Below, piece by piece: positions 1-11,639 of a stretch of 64,000 nucleotides of DNA (positions within the stretch are counted from its first letter, which is position 1; every line of letters begins with the position of its first letter). Location: positions 51,396,067 to 51,460,066 of the forward strand of contig CM060983.1 of assembly GCA_030765065.1 (NCBI GenBank). Reading direction: 5' to 3'. The notes under the pieces are model-generated. The model saw only the letters and a program-made list of their open reading frames with translations. It had not been told where the DNA came from and made no database searches. Origin of the DNA: Deroplatys truncata (Eukaryota; Arthropoda; Insecta; Mantodea; Mantidae). A program made the position numbers and the translations under genes.

Positions 1-157
1 AATTACGTAAATAATTATAGGGTATGGCGCATACAACGGAGGGGGGCCTCGAACTCTGCGACCTATGCGAGTTCTATTGTTGTTACCACCCTCCAAGAGG
101 AAGGGATGACGTGGAGGCCGCGGGTAGACAGTTCACAGAGACGCGCGATTTCCCTAA

Positions 158-998
158 CAATTCCTGGCTCGAAGACCCCTCCAACTACTAGAATTGTCAA
201 TTTTGAAGCATTGGTATAAATGTTTAAATTTAGAAGATAGTAATATATTGAAAGAATGTATACAGTTTCAAAAAGCTGTCTTAGGAGAAGAGTCTTGGTT
301 TGGGGAGATGGGAAATGTGCTAAAAGAAATTGGCATGAGGAATATTTTCTTATTGGACAAATATAATAACTGTGGGTTTTGGAAAGAAGTGAGATTGAGG
401 GTAGAAGACATCGAGAAACAAGAGATATGGGCTAGTTTTGAGGATAAAAGGCCATTGATTTTGTATACATCAGTTAAAGTAAATTGGGGAAGGGAGAAGT
501 ATGTAGATATATGCAATCAATTTAATAGAATAGGTCTTGCGTGGATGAGCACAGGAGTAATATTTTTAAAAAGGAATGGGTATAATTGTTCGGGGAGATG
601 TATTATGTGTGATGAATTGGGTAGTACTTTTCATTGGCTAATAGAATGTGATAAGGTTAAAAGGTGGAGAGAGGTTATATGGAATAAAAAATGGGACAAG
701 CTAAATAAATAAGCAGTAGCATTAAGAATGTTGGGAAGCACAAAAACAGAAACAATTAAAATGATGGGGACATTTTTAGGCAACACAAGGGATAAGTGGA
801 TAAGGAGCTTAAGAAAGATATAGGATAATGGGCACAGTTTGGAAAGTGGGGAGATGGTATATTAGCTTTATCCCATATATACAGCCTAGGGGCTAAATAT
901 GGAATAGTTAGAAAAGTGGAGCACTAGACCTAAGTTTTAGAGTAAGTTTTATTTGTATTATTGTAATAATGATGAAATAAATATTACATATTACATTA
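158..998 (+). mobile_element. 5'-truncated LINE (non-LTR retrotransposon) 3' end
   Basis: The unit holds the C-terminal coding part of a LINE, about 280 bp of A/T-rich 3' UTR, an AATAAA-like signal near 977 and a short ATTAC-rich tail ending near 998. It begins abruptly after a GC-rich leader that does not look like LINE sequence, so it is a 5'-truncated copy. A SINE on the opposite strand abuts the tail. I see no flanking target duplication. The clade cannot be assigned from this piece alone. Confidence 0.6.
194..712 (+). pseudogene. LINE ORF2 C-terminal fragment with CCHC zinc-binding motif
   Basis: This 172-codon frame has no natural start: it is open from about 158 and entered by 5' truncation. 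The hallmark is near the C-terminus, where residues about 137-153 read CIMCDELGSTFHWLIEC, a CxxC-x7-H-x4-C arrangement. That is the zinc-binding motif found after the reverse transcriptase in many LINE ORF2 proteins. The upstream part is rich in W, K and E and shows no RT motif, which fits the connector region following RT. The frame ends in TAA, followed by a LINE-like 3' UTR. No frameshift is visible, so the copy may be fairly young, but without RT or endonuclease it is inert. Confidence 0.6.
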
Positions 999-1000
999 CT

Positions 1001-1325
1001 AGAGTTGTCCAGAGAGAGCTATGAAGGACCCGTCGAGCCGACAGTCCTCTATTGTCCAGGGGGAATACTCTTTTCCTTGGAGCATGCATCCGCGCCATCT
1101 GTCCGGCAGCGCCATACACCACGAAACCTAAAAGCACAGCTGAAAGATGAGGAGGAAATTGAATCCAAGGAAAATTAGTGAAAGGAAATCGTGGTAGATG
1201 AGAAACCACCCCAGAATTCGCCTACCGACCACGGAATGCCACGAAAAACCCAAGGTCAGTGTGGACGGTAGAAGTGAATTGAACCCGGGACACGTTATTG
1301 AGGAGCCATCTCGCTTGGCACGTAT
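1001..1325 (-). mobile_element. tRNA-derived SINE, family a
   Basis: Read on the minus strand it has a box-B-like GGGTTCAATTC, then the module TTTTTCGTGGCATTCC, a CTACCACGATTTCC block and a conserved 3' body. The same order occurs at 17763-18252 and 25520-26870. The box A region is degenerate here. It was probably transcribed by RNA polymerase III and mobilised by a LINE. Confidence 0.65.
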
Positions 1326-2220
1326 ATATTTAAATGCAGTATTTATTTTAACTAGCAAAGTTATAAAGCTCTTGGCCTCGGTTCGGAAAAATTTCCCTCA
1401 AAATCGCCATTCGAAGGCTCTTTATTTTTGTGGGGGATGTAATTTTGAAAGATAACGAATTTTATAGAAATAATGAAATTAGCTTTGGTAATTATGGCAC
1501 GTCATATTCCAGATGTGTATGTCAGCAAAGAGGATCGTGTGATCCCGGAGAGAATGAGTGCAGTATTGTTTTGGGAAGGTGCTGACCTAATGTTTACCCA
1601 ATACCCCAGGTATATATAGTGAGGGCTTTTAGTTGGATCGCTGGCCTGCCATTTGTCTCGCTCTTCGGCCTCTCTGACATTTGGCTCTCTGACTTTTAAT
1701 TACATATTAACGATGAGGCATTTGTCAAGGAATCAGACACTCATAGCTATAGCGTGTCACGACCTCCAGTGTAACCAAGGTAACCTCGGTTCTCAGGCAC
1801 AGCTATATGTAAATTTCCTATTATTCATTATAGAATAGAATATGCACTAGTCTTAGTACCCCTGTTCTAGCCAGCCCTCCCAAGGCTTTCCTTCCCGAAT
1901 CTTCTGGTCCCTACCGGGACCGTTAGAGCCGTACTTTACCACCATATCTGAAAAGGCCAACTAGCTCTACCCGACCTCTGAGATCTCCGGTTCATCTTTG
2001 GTAACGTGGTGGTGTCGGCTGTTAATAAAAGAACCGTCCCATAATCAGTATCGACAACATGACATAGATGGCGTGGTGCCATTGTTAATTTTAAGCGACC
2101 CTTACATCTTAACTAGTCTTTAATTTTGTACCGATTTCGACCAAATTTGAAATATTGCGAAAAATGTTCTTCAAAATCCCACGCATATAAAATCTCAGCT
2201 CTACACTTTTAGCAATGGGG
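1326..2220. other. Unassigned stretch
   Basis: No coding frame, RNA gene or repeat shared with the rest of the window was recognised. Short A/T-rich blocks carry the phrase TTAATAAAAG near 2023, which anticipates the terminal repeat of the next element. Confidence 0.4.
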
Positions 2221-3528
2221 GGTATTAATAAAAGCGAGCGGTGGCTAATGAGCTATGGCTTGTAGCAAAACCGAGTCGTTGGTAGCAGCGAGTCGGGAGT
2301 CACAGATTTGGTATTAATAAAAACTTTCCCTCCAAGCTGAGCCTTGGCTCTATGATTGCGAGTCTCTCACTTGTGTTTCCTCTCTTCTTGATTGCAAATG
2401 CATTATTGTCGAGCGGCAGTAAACATTCGATTCAGTTTAGGTATTTTTGTGGCAGTATATCCATCAGAAATGACTGAAGAAAGCAATCAGTTTGTATCTG
2501 CTTTTGTGAACTTATTAAACACCAAAAGGGTTAATAAGCAAATCTCAGCTGCCTGCGGACAAGCGGAAAAGGCTTTTGCTATGACCGAAGTGCAGCAAAA
2601 ATAAAAGAGAATCTGAATCGTCGCCTAACAGAAGACCAGACAGCGAAGAAAATAAGAAATATGAAAAGTGGCCTAAAAGTGAAGACTGATCTGCGACGGA
2701 CAGGAAGACCATAGCCCTGAAAAACTGGGAAAGCAAGTGTTTAGACCTTATACAAGGGGAATCAAATCCATCTATAGTTTCGTTAAGAGGTAGGAATAGT
2801 AAGGACGACTTTCGATTATTCTTCAGTTTATTGATCCTACTAGAAAAGCTCTGTTTTATGAAATAATTCAAGGTTACAAAACTGTTTGCTGTTTTTGAGA
2901 GGTTGCAATAACGTAAAATAACGCTGCCATTCAAATTTAGCAGCTTGTAGTGCTGCAGTGCTTGCTGGAAATTTGATCCAGATTCACGATTTTTGTTTAA
3001 TGCCAGAAGAAACTTTCCAAAATATATTTAAACTGTACCTCTGCCACGCCAGACTGGAATCCGGGGTCCCCATGTAGCGTAGAAATATTCTCTTTTTCCA
3101 TCTATAGTACATAAGGGCCTTTCCTCTTCTCTACACAGTTTCCGGAAGGAAATGCCGGGCGAGCCACCTCACGTTTTCTTTCTCAAACCTATCAAGTTGT
3201 TTATAATTGTAATCTTCAGAATCCCGGGGCATTTTATAGTATTTTTCTTTTCTCAGGTTGACGTTCACTTGCAACTGAGCCATCGCCTTCAAGTTTGAGA
3301 CAGCTACAGAGGTGGCTTAAGAAATCGTAAGCCATGACTCTTAAAGTGAAGTCACAGTTCCGTTTTAGTAATACCACGGCTAGAGCCGTGACTCGCTAGG
3401 AGGAGGAGTTGACTCGTTGATAAGTCGAAACTCACGCTAAGCTTGAGTTGTTGCGTTTTATTAATACAGAAGTGAGTCATGGCTCAGAAATTGCGAGTTT
3501 TAAGTCATGGCTCGCTTTTATTAATACC
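2221..3528. mobile_element. Inverted-repeat DNA element, class unresolved
   Basis: The ends are a perfect 19-bp inverted repeat: GGTATTAATAAAAGCGAGC at 2221-2239 and its complement at 3510-3528. Degenerate versions of the terminus recur internally (about 2313, 3370, 3457), as does an AGTCATGGCTC-like motif near 3383, 3474 and 3503. Such subterminal repeats often serve as transposase-binding sites. Internal frames of 60-130 codons match nothing I recognise. No clear target duplication is visible, so superfamily and exact ends are open. Confidence 0.55.
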
Positions 3529-3657
3529 ACTCAACGTCGTGTTGTTTCAGGAGTACGGTGCTCGTTGGAAAACAAGGAAAGGTTTGAAATCGTCTCGTGT
3601 TTTCTAGTTTTGAAATTCTCCAATGAACTTAACTATGTGTTATTGCAAACTATTTTT

Positions 3658-4586
3658 ACTTTCTCTACTACGTATAGTAAGTAGGGGAAGTATTGTGTTC
3701 CACCCAAAAATTCGATACCGAGATTTCACAGGAAATATATGTTTTGACACCCTCGGAATCCAAAAAAAAGCATTTTTGGAAACATGTCTGTGTGTGTATG
3801 TGAACAGCATAACTCAGAAACGAACAGTCGGATAAACACCAAACTTGGTATTTAGGTTCAGTATCTTCCAGAGATGCGACACGAAGGTTTTCAAGAAAAT
3901 CCCCCCACCCAATATTACCCTTTACATGGAACATTTTTCGAAAATTTTAATTCTCGCTAAAATGGCTCTAACGATTTTGATTAAAATATCATATGTTTAA
4001 GATAATTTCATTACAAATGAAATGTATATCTCGAATTTTCTGGGAATGTCTCCAAAAGTATTCTTCATTGTGAACGACTTTTGCATAACTGGTAAACCAT
4101 AAGAGATAGACAAAATTTTACTACACAATTTAAAATACACAATTTATGTCATATACATTTTTATTGTTGAGTGACCCATTTTCGAGGTATTGCTTGTTAT
4201 TCCTTTAAATTTTCAATACTTATTTTCTCAAATGGGAATTCGTTATTCATTTTTTTGTCTTGGATATGCTAAGAGCATTAATCTGTGGCAAAGATTATGG
4301 TGCTGCACCTAGCAACCAGCTATTAAGAGATATGTCTATGCTTAAAGGCTACTGTATTTATATATTGCCCTTGCAAATACAAAACAAGGGGAACATATTA
4401 CGCCTTAAGCGATAGTCAAATATTTTTAGAACTGGTCGCTATGTGTAAAATGTAATTCTCTTTGAATGTCAAAAGATCGTTTCTGCAAATGTTTATTTCG
4501 ATTAATATGAAATAAATGGAGAATAAGAGTTTGTAAAAACAGTTTGTACAAAAGCAGAGAAAGTCATGTGAGTGTAACACATCAGA
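3658..4586 (-). mobile_element. Family A element, copy A1
   Basis: Near full length, reverse orientation. The left edge carries the 3' stem-loop (ACTTTCTCTACT arm then GTAAGTAGGGGAAGT). A short GT tract sits near 3787-3799. The right edge ends GTGTAACACATCAGA, the complement of the family 5' end. No protein is encoded; short frames recur only because the DNA is repeated. See copy A10 for the consensus description. Confidence 0.85.
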
Positions 4587-5254
4587 TATTTATGTATGCG
4601 GTGTTTATTTAGTAGTCCATCACACCGTTTGGTGCCAAACAGGACATTAATTTATCGGTCGGGAGGAGGTTTCTATTTAATTTAATTTTAAAAACACAAA
4701 TTTCACCATTTTTGCAATTATATCTGTAAGTACAATTAAGTAATACAAATAATACTATTTAACTGTGCTACAGTAAAACCAAATAAAAATAAGACATAAC
4801 AATCCACTATGGAGAATCGAAGCCGATCTGCTTACGTAGAGGTTAAATAGCTGAACCACTGCTCCACGCCAAGCACGGTGTGCCCAAATTAATGCCTTGG
4901 TTTGTATTCTAGAGTTAACCAAAGCGGCGCACAGAAGTAGACGGTTGTGAACCGCGCGCTCACTCGAAGGGACTTCGAACAAGTTTAACTTCTCAAGAGA
5001 CCAGCCACTCTTAGTTGAAGGAGTTTACATAGTGGCTTCATAGCATTATACTAATATTAACCTGGATAGGAACTTGATCGACACCTGATTGTTGATCTGG
5101 AAGAAACAATATCTTAAAGCTCATATTTAGCTACATTCTGAAGTAAATCCGAGATTTGTGTTCACAAATAAAAAGGAATTAAATACCCAGGTTACGATTT
5201 AAATGGTAAAATTCAGCTATCAAATATTGTTATATGCCATATCTGCAATAATAA
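4587..5254. other. Mostly unassigned stretch between A1 and a mariner
   Basis: Apart from a tRNA-like segment (4804-4876), nothing is recognised. There is no frame with protein-like composition. Confidence 0.4.
4804..4876 (-). repeat. tRNA-like segment (SINE head or tRNA relic)
   Basis: On the minus strand there is a box-A-like TGGAGCAGTGGTTCAGC and, about 35 nt later, a box-B-like GGCTTCGATTCTCC. The acceptor ends do not pair well and there is no clean anticodon arm. It is more likely a SINE head or decayed tRNA than a functional gene. Confidence 0.35.
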
Positions 5255-5256
5255 TA

Positions 5257-6173
5257 CAGGGTGTAACAAAAACGTACGGCACAAATTGCAGGACATACTC
5301 CTCGCACGAAATTATGTTGTATGAACATGGGTCTGGAAACGATTTGTCCATGTTACAACTCATTTTCTCGAACTCCTTAATCATGGGAAACACAAACAGA
5401 ATGTTAGAATCATGGGAAACATGCACTCTTGGTTACGTTGTCATTATCTAGTTGCACCGCCAGTGTTTTGTTTTACATGTCCCTGTTGCCATGCGACTTG
5501 CGTCGTTGCTTGTTTACAGGTAACATCAACTATTCCAGTGAGAAGTACGACCTTGGCAAGCACACGGGTTACTACGTACTAGTAGAGTTCATCACAGACT
5601 TGGCTCGTGCAATGGCAGCGTACACAAATGCGACAAAACATGTAATTTATGCACAATGGAGCACTTCCTCATTTTAGTGTTAATGTCCCTCGTCTTCTAA
5701 ATAACAGATTCGGTTGAAGATGGATAGGTAGAGGTGGAGCAATTGCCTGGCCTCCACGCTCCTCGGACCTAAACCCACTGGACTTTTATTTGTGGAGGCA
5801 TTTCAAAGCTCTTGTGTGTCGAACCCCAACACCAGATTTTCAGAGTCTCCGTGCCCTTATTATGGAAAGCTGCGAAACCATACGTAATACCCCCAGGGAT
5901 ACATCAGCGCATCCGAAATTAACTACGACGGCGGATTGATGCATGTATCAATGTTCACGGAGGGCATATTGCACATCTCCTGTGAGAAAGAGTTGCATGT
6001 GTATGTTGATACGTTCTATTCTTGTGTGTTTTCCATGATTAATGAGTTGGAGAAAATGAGTTGTAACATGGTAACAAAGCGTTTCCAGATCAGTGTTCAT
6101 ATAACATAATTTCTTCGTCTACATGTGAGGAATGTGTCTTGCAGTTTGTGTCGTACAGTTTTGTTACAACCTA
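5257..6173 (+). mobile_element. Degenerate Tc1/mariner element
   Basis: The element is flanked by TA (5255-5256 and 6174-6175). Long inverted repeats of roughly 190 bp start CAGGGTGTAACAAAAACGTA on the left and, complemented, TAGGTTGTAACAAAACTGTA on the right. TA duplication plus CAGGG-type ends is the Tc1/mariner signature. The interior holds the 3' half of a transposase gene with stops. Confidence 0.85.
5640..6000 (+). pseudogene. Tc1/mariner transposase C-terminal remnant
   Basis: Translation around 5730-5860 gives GRGGAIAWPPRSSDLNPLDF followed by YLWRHFK, then a CRTPTP and IRNTP segment. In IS630/Tc1/mariner transposases the D of (S/P)DLNP is the third catalytic acid, followed by a C-terminal helix bundle. 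Earlier domains (HTH and the first two catalytic acids) are missing or unreadable. In-frame stops occur on both sides and the usual GGHF-type C-terminus is eroded. It lies between the long inverted repeats and is read left to right. Confidence 0.75.
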
Positions 6174-6175
6174 TA

Positions 6176-6690
6176 TAGTTCATGCATATACGTGCAGTAA
6201 AATAGATAAAACACATAGGTAGATTAACGGCAGTGAACACAGGAAATTAACATTTCCACCATGACAGCATGAACGGGAAATGGATAAAAAAAAACACCAT
6301 CCGCAAAAACAAAAACAAAATATCTAAAGATGCGATGTGTTTGTCACGTCAGTTTTTGTTTCAGCTTTCACAGGTATTGTAGCTGTACAAGGTAGGCAAC
6401 TTTAGTTCTATTCTGGCTTCAACTACTTCTAGCCTTGTTACTGTTTTTTTGCCTGCGTCATCCTCGTTTGCTGGCTTGTTTGTCTGAAGGTTTTATTATT
6501 TTTGCAACGCTCTCTGCTTGATGTATCGACTCGTCTCAAATAATGAGGCTACTTGGTTGCGTCACGCTTGATTGTGTTTCGGAAATCGCTCGCTGCAACA
6601 TCAACGCTAGAAAAGCTATCAACAACACGCAATAAAAAGCTGTCTCTAATCCTTTGCTCCAGAGGAAGCTTTTGCGCATTTCTGCTTTTT
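6176..6690. other. Unassigned stretch
   Basis: A/T-rich DNA between a mariner and family A copy A2. No motif or repeat shared with the rest of the window was recognised. Confidence 0.4.
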
Positions 6691-7527
6691 ACTTTCTCTA
6701 CTACGTATAGTAAGCAGGGGCAGTATTGTATTCCACTCAAAAATTCGATACCGAGATTTCACCGGAAATACATGTTTTGAGACCTCCTGAATCCAAAAAA
6801 AAGCATTTTTGGAAACATGTCTGTGTGACTTGGTATTTAGGTTCAGTATCTTCCAGAGATGCGACACGAAGGTTTTCAAGAAAATCCCCCCACTCCAGAT
6901 TACCCTTTACATGAAACATTTTTCGAACATTTTAATTTTCTCAAAAATTGCTCTAACGATTTTGATTAAAATAACCTATGTTTAAGATATTTTCATGACA
7001 AATAAAATGTATATCTTGAATATTCTGGGAATGTCTCCAAAAGTGTTCTTCATTGTGAACGACTTTTGCATAACTGGTAAACCATGAGAGATAGACAAAA
7101 TTTTACTGCACAAAAAATGTAGATCGCATTAAAATACACAATTTATGTCATATACATTTTTATGTTGAGTGAACCATTTTTGAGATATTGCTTGTTATTC
7201 CTTTACATTTTTCAATACTCATTTTCTCAAACGGGAATTCGTTATTCATTTTTTTGTCTTGGATATGCAAAGAGCATTAATCTGTGGCAAAGAGAATGGT
7301 GCTGCACATAGCAATCAGCTATTAAGAGATATGTATGTGCTTAAAGGCTACTGTATTTATATATTGCCCTTGTAAATATATATTCCCCTTACATCTACAA
7401 GAAAATTAGCAATAAGATAGAGTCTGCAAATGTTTATCTCGATTAACATGAAGTAGATGGAGAATAGGCGTTTGTAAAAATAGTTTGTACAAGAGTGGAG
7501 AAACTCATGTGATTGTAACACATCAGA
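6691..7527 (-). mobile_element. Family A element, copy A2
   Basis: Both termini are present: ACTTTCTCTACTACG on the left and GTAACACATCAGA on the right. It lacks the central CA/GT microsatellite and its flanks, which are present in A1, so the copy is internally deleted there (near 6826). Confidence 0.85.
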
Positions 7528-7670
7528 ATTTTAATTTTATTCGACTTCTTTCAACTTTCACGTTCTTTTAAGGTTGACGAATATATTCAAAAAGGCTTTT
7601 CTTGACATCAATAGCAGTTTTGGATTTAGGGTTTTAATAGTTGATTTTTAGAAAGTTAAAAGTTTTAATA

Positions 7671-8069
7671 GGAGAGGCGTCCAATAAGTAAGGTTCCCTA
7701 TTTTATATAAAAAAGCATTGATCATGTTGAATTAATTTTATTTATATTTTTCAATCCTTCTGTTACTTTGTACATAGTCAGCATGTTTTTCCAAGCATTT
7801 TTGGGGACGTGACAAGTTTTTCTAAGCCAGCGTTGTACCAGGTGATCTTCGTCACGGTATTAAAGTGCTTGGGAGCACAGGACCCGACCTGTTACAACAC
7901 TGGCTTGGAAAAACTTGTGTCACGTCCCCAAAAATGTTTGTAGAAAACATGTTGACTATATAGAAAAGTAACAGAGGGATTGTACAATCTAATAAAATTA
8001 ATTCAACCTGATCAATTGTGTGTAATGCTTTTTATAAAATAGGGAAACTTACTTATTGGACGGCCCTCG
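7671..8069. mobile_element. Foldback MITE of Tc1/mariner type
   Basis: It is flanked by TA (7669-7670 and 8070-8071). The left end GGAGAGGCGTCCAATAAG matches the complemented right end CGAGGGCCGTCCAATAAG. The inverted repeats run almost the whole length (about 175 bp each), leaving a short central loop near 7840-7890. No coding capacity. A transcript would form a long hairpin. Confidence 0.85.
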
Positions 8070-8673
8070 TATTTAATCATTTTTTCAGGAAAGGTTTTAA
8101 AGGTATACAAAATTTAATATTAGACTTGAAAGAATTGTATTCGAGGAATACCATGCAAGTTTAGGAAACTGATATTTTATATTTACATAACTTTCTGTCC
8201 CCAGCATCGTTTGTTTTTTAGCTTCTACCAAACATTCTTACAAAACCTTATTTCTTCTGTCTACTTCATATTAATCGAAATAAACGTCTGCAGAAAAGGT
8301 TTCATGACACATTTTTGTAGGTGCAATGGAAATACAGGAGGATGAAGTGATAGCCAAATCTTTAAAAAGTGGATCCCATATAATAAGCAAGCTTTGAAAT
8401 CTCATGCTCTTTCCATAACTTCGTCATAAACAACTGAATGTGACATCTGAAGCCGGGCAATGGTCGTCATTTTATGAAGCCGTACCTTTTCTTCAATATC
8501 TACTGTTGATTCTCCTTCTGGCTGCTACAGTGGTTTGGCTATGCGATCATTCTCTCAAGGTATGTGTGGGCGTACTTTGAAAGGATAACATCAGTTTAAA
8601 TTGGCTGAAAATTTTAATGTGATCTAATAATTGAGCTACTGAAGCAAGTTGCCGACCGTTTGAAGATCAAAAA

Positions 8674-9567
8674 TATGATGTGTTACACTCACATGACTTT
8701 CTCTACTCTTGTACAAACTATTTTTACAAACGCTTATTCTCCAGCTACTTCATGTTAATCGAGATAAACATTTGCAGACTCTATCTTATTGCTAATTTTC
8801 TTGTAGATGTAAGGGGAATATATATTTACAAGGGCAATATAGAAATACAGTAGCCCTTAAGTACATACATATCTCTTAATAGCTGGTTGCTATGTGCAGC
8901 ACTATTCCATTTGCCACAGATTAGTACTCTTTGCATATTCAAGACAAAAAAAATGAATAACGAATTCCCATTTGAGGAAATAAGTATTGAAAAATTTAAG
9001 GGAATAACAAGCAATATCTCGAAAATGGTTAACTCAACAATAAAAATGTATATGACATAAATTGTGTATTTTAACGCGATCTACATCTTTTGTGTAGTAA
9101 AATTTTGTCTATCTCTTATGGTTTACCAGTTTACCAAAAGTCGTTCACAATGAAGAATACTTCTGGAGACATTCCCAGAAAATTCAAGATATACATTTTA
9201 TTTTAATGAAAATATCTTAAACATATGATATTTTAATCAAACTCTTTAGTGCCATTTTTAGAAAATTAAAATGTTCGAAAAATATTCCATGTAAAGGGTA
9301 ATCTGGGTTGGGGGGATTTTCTTGAAAACCTTCGTGTCGCATCTCTGGAAGATACTGAACCTAAATACCAAGTTTGGTGTTTATCCGACTGTTCGTTTCT
9401 GAGTTATGCTGTTCACAGGCACACAGACACACACACGGACATGTTTCCAAAAATGTTTTTTTTGGATTCAGGGGATCTCAGAACATGTATTTTCGGTGAA
9501 GTCTCGGTATCGAATTTTTGGGTGGAATGCAATACATCTCCTACTTACTATATGTAGTACAGAAAGT
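8674..9567 (+). mobile_element. Family A element, copy A3, inside LTR-gamma
   Basis: Starts TATGATGTGTTACACTC (one change from consensus) after a run of A and ends in the stem-loop arm GTACAGAAAGT followed by A's. The flanks on each side are consecutive parts of LTR-gamma, so the insertion is younger than that LTR. Confidence 0.85.
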
Positions 9568-9607
9568 AAAAATGAAATTGAATTATGAATCCTAGCACAT
9601 GAAACTA

Positions 9608-10903
9608 TAGTGTGGGCCAAAGAAAGGGGAAATTCTGAAATATTGGTATGAAACTCCAGAAATTGTGTTACATTAACTTTTATTATATTAAAATATAGAA
9701 CATAACATTTGCACGTAATTATTACTTCTTGTAAATGACATCCTTCAAATGCCCTCCACCAGTCTGCACACATTCTTGCAATCTCTCTTTGAAGTTTCTC
9801 ATCACTCCTTGCAACATTTCAACTGCGATGCTTCCAATTTCTTCACGAATTGCTGTCTTCAGTTCTTGAATGTTTTGCGGTTTGTTTGCGTATGCTTTAA
9901 TTTTCAGGTATCCCCATAAAAAGAGATCACGTGTTGTTAAGTCGGGGATCGTGCAGGGCGACGAATGTCACCATTTCTCGATCTGACATGATTTCCAAAC
10001 GAATTTTGCAATTCCGTTTTAGAGATGCGTGCAGTATGTGCTGTTGCACCGTCTTGTTGAAACCAAGTCGTTATGTTGTTACAAAAATGTGTTCTTCTAT
10101 TGGTCATGTAAGAAATTTTGAATCACTGGGACATAACCAGCTGCATTCATAGTTTGCGCGCGACCATCGGCATCCTCAAAGAAATATGGCCCAATAATTC
10201 CTTTATATGAGAGAGCAATTCAAACCGTTACCTTTTCTAAAAGTAGGGGCCACTCATGAAGCTGCCTTGGATTTTTCTGTTGATAATACCGACAATTTGG
10301 CTTATTTGCGAAGCTGTTCAAATGAAAGTGGCTTCATCAGACATCCATAAATTGGAAAACATCATCATGTTCGATTTCATTAAGAAAAATCTTTTACAAA
10401 ATATAACATGTTTATTTAAGTCCTGATGATTTAATTTATGCACAATTTGCAACTTGTAAGGGTGAAATTTTAAATCCTTCGTCAGTATTCGTACTTCACT
10501 GCAGCGGATCATGTTAGGTGTCAGAGAATAACTTCTGACCCAACGGGTCGGACTATTCATTAAAGCAACTCTAACAGTCTCAATATTTTCAGGAGTACGA
10601 ACAGATTTTACTTTACCTGGAGGTTTATTCTTGTGCTGAGGCTGTTTCCTCTAAATTGCGAACCCAGGTCTTAACTACATAGGCAGAGGGCACAGGATCA
10701 TGACGACGGAGTTTAAAGCGGCAGCGAAACACCCTACGAATAGCTTGGACGCATTACCCATTTAGATATTAAGATGCTACATCAAATCTTCGTTGCCTCA
10801 CCAGTGCAATTTTCCATGTTTAATAAATTTCAACAATCAGGAATCTAAATGATTTATGTATCAACATCAAAATTAAAATTTCCCGTTTCCTTGGCCCACC
10901 CTA
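9608..10903 (-). mobile_element. Tc1/mariner element inserted in LTR-gamma
   Basis: The TSD is TA at 9606-9607 and 10904-10905. Terminal inverted repeats are TAGTGTGGGCCAAAGAAA on the left and, complemented, TAGGGTGGGCCAAGGAAA on the right. The 1.3-kb length is normal for a complete mariner. Outside the TA, the flanks rejoin into continuous LTR-gamma sequence. Confidence 0.9.
9722..10817 (-). pseudogene. Tc1/mariner transposase, broken
   Basis: Read right to left. A candidate start lies at 10815-10817 (MENCTGEATKI then a stop). An open stretch at 10318-10620 contains SVRTPENIETVRVA, an RILTKDLKFHPYK block and LWMSDEATF, whose D is the first catalytic acid. After several frame breaks, a clean C-terminus runs from IPDLTTRDLFLWGYLK (third catalytic D in PDLT) to a natural stop at 9722-9724, with TGGGHLKDVIY near the end. 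The order (helix-turn-helix, linker, DDD core) is that of insect mariner transposases of about 340 residues. Multiple stops and shifts make it inactive. Confidence 0.85.
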
Positions 10904-11639
10904 TACAACAATTGAATTATTATACCTGATAAGTTCTGCAGTATCAATTTTACGATTTGAAGTAATGGTTTTCTGTAATAAAAGAAACTAGAAGTGTAAT
11001 TTGCCGTGAGTCGCTAAAATGCTTACCGGCAAAACCCCTCACGGCTGCCGCTAAGTAACCAATAAGCCAGCGCGGTCTTATGCGCTGGGAACTAACTACC
11101 TATCACCGTATAAGACTGCAAGACCCTAAGGCTGTACCTAAATAAAAGAAAGATGACAAGACGCTAACTCTAGCAATATACGCTCTTTTATTACTTAAAC
11201 TCCGCCTACTTTAGAACTAACCCACCAAGTCTCCTTCTTACCCGAGCCAGTATTACAATTCTTACGTGTACGTCAGCTACCTTGTTGCTGTGGGGTACCT
11301 CCTTGAATCTCAGAATTTCATTACCTTTCTCTTTTACAGAATTCTGGCATAGGTGACTTTTAAAATGTACTGAAATCAACCCTTAACTGCATTCCAAGAA
11401 TTTTTATGATAACGGGTTCGTACTCCGGTTGTTGCTTATGTCTTTGCTAATGGCCTTTTCCTTGGAGAGATCTTTTCAACTCAAGATTATTACATTATAC
11501 ATTGATTTAATACCGGAAATTATTTAATGTAATTATTTCTCTATTCTATTATTTCTTTATTTAATTATATATATCTTCCTGTCAATAGCTGTGCTATAAC
11601 ATCACTTTAAAAAAATCACGAAGTATTAAAAAATTAATA

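Larger units (their letters stand above)
8405..11610 (-). mobile_element. LTR-gamma copy interrupted by family A and a mariner
   Basis: Three minus-strand blocks (about 8405-8673, 9568-9607 and 10904-11610) align in order with the intact LTR-gamma at 42160-43087. Shared landmarks are the phrase GGTCGGCAACT, a GCGACTC block before CTAGTTTCTTTTATT, and a start resembling TGATGTTAT...TATTGAC. Copy A3 separates the first two blocks and a mariner with TA duplication separates the last two. The outer end near 8405 is blurred and I could not confirm a 4-bp TSD here. Confidence 0.7.
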
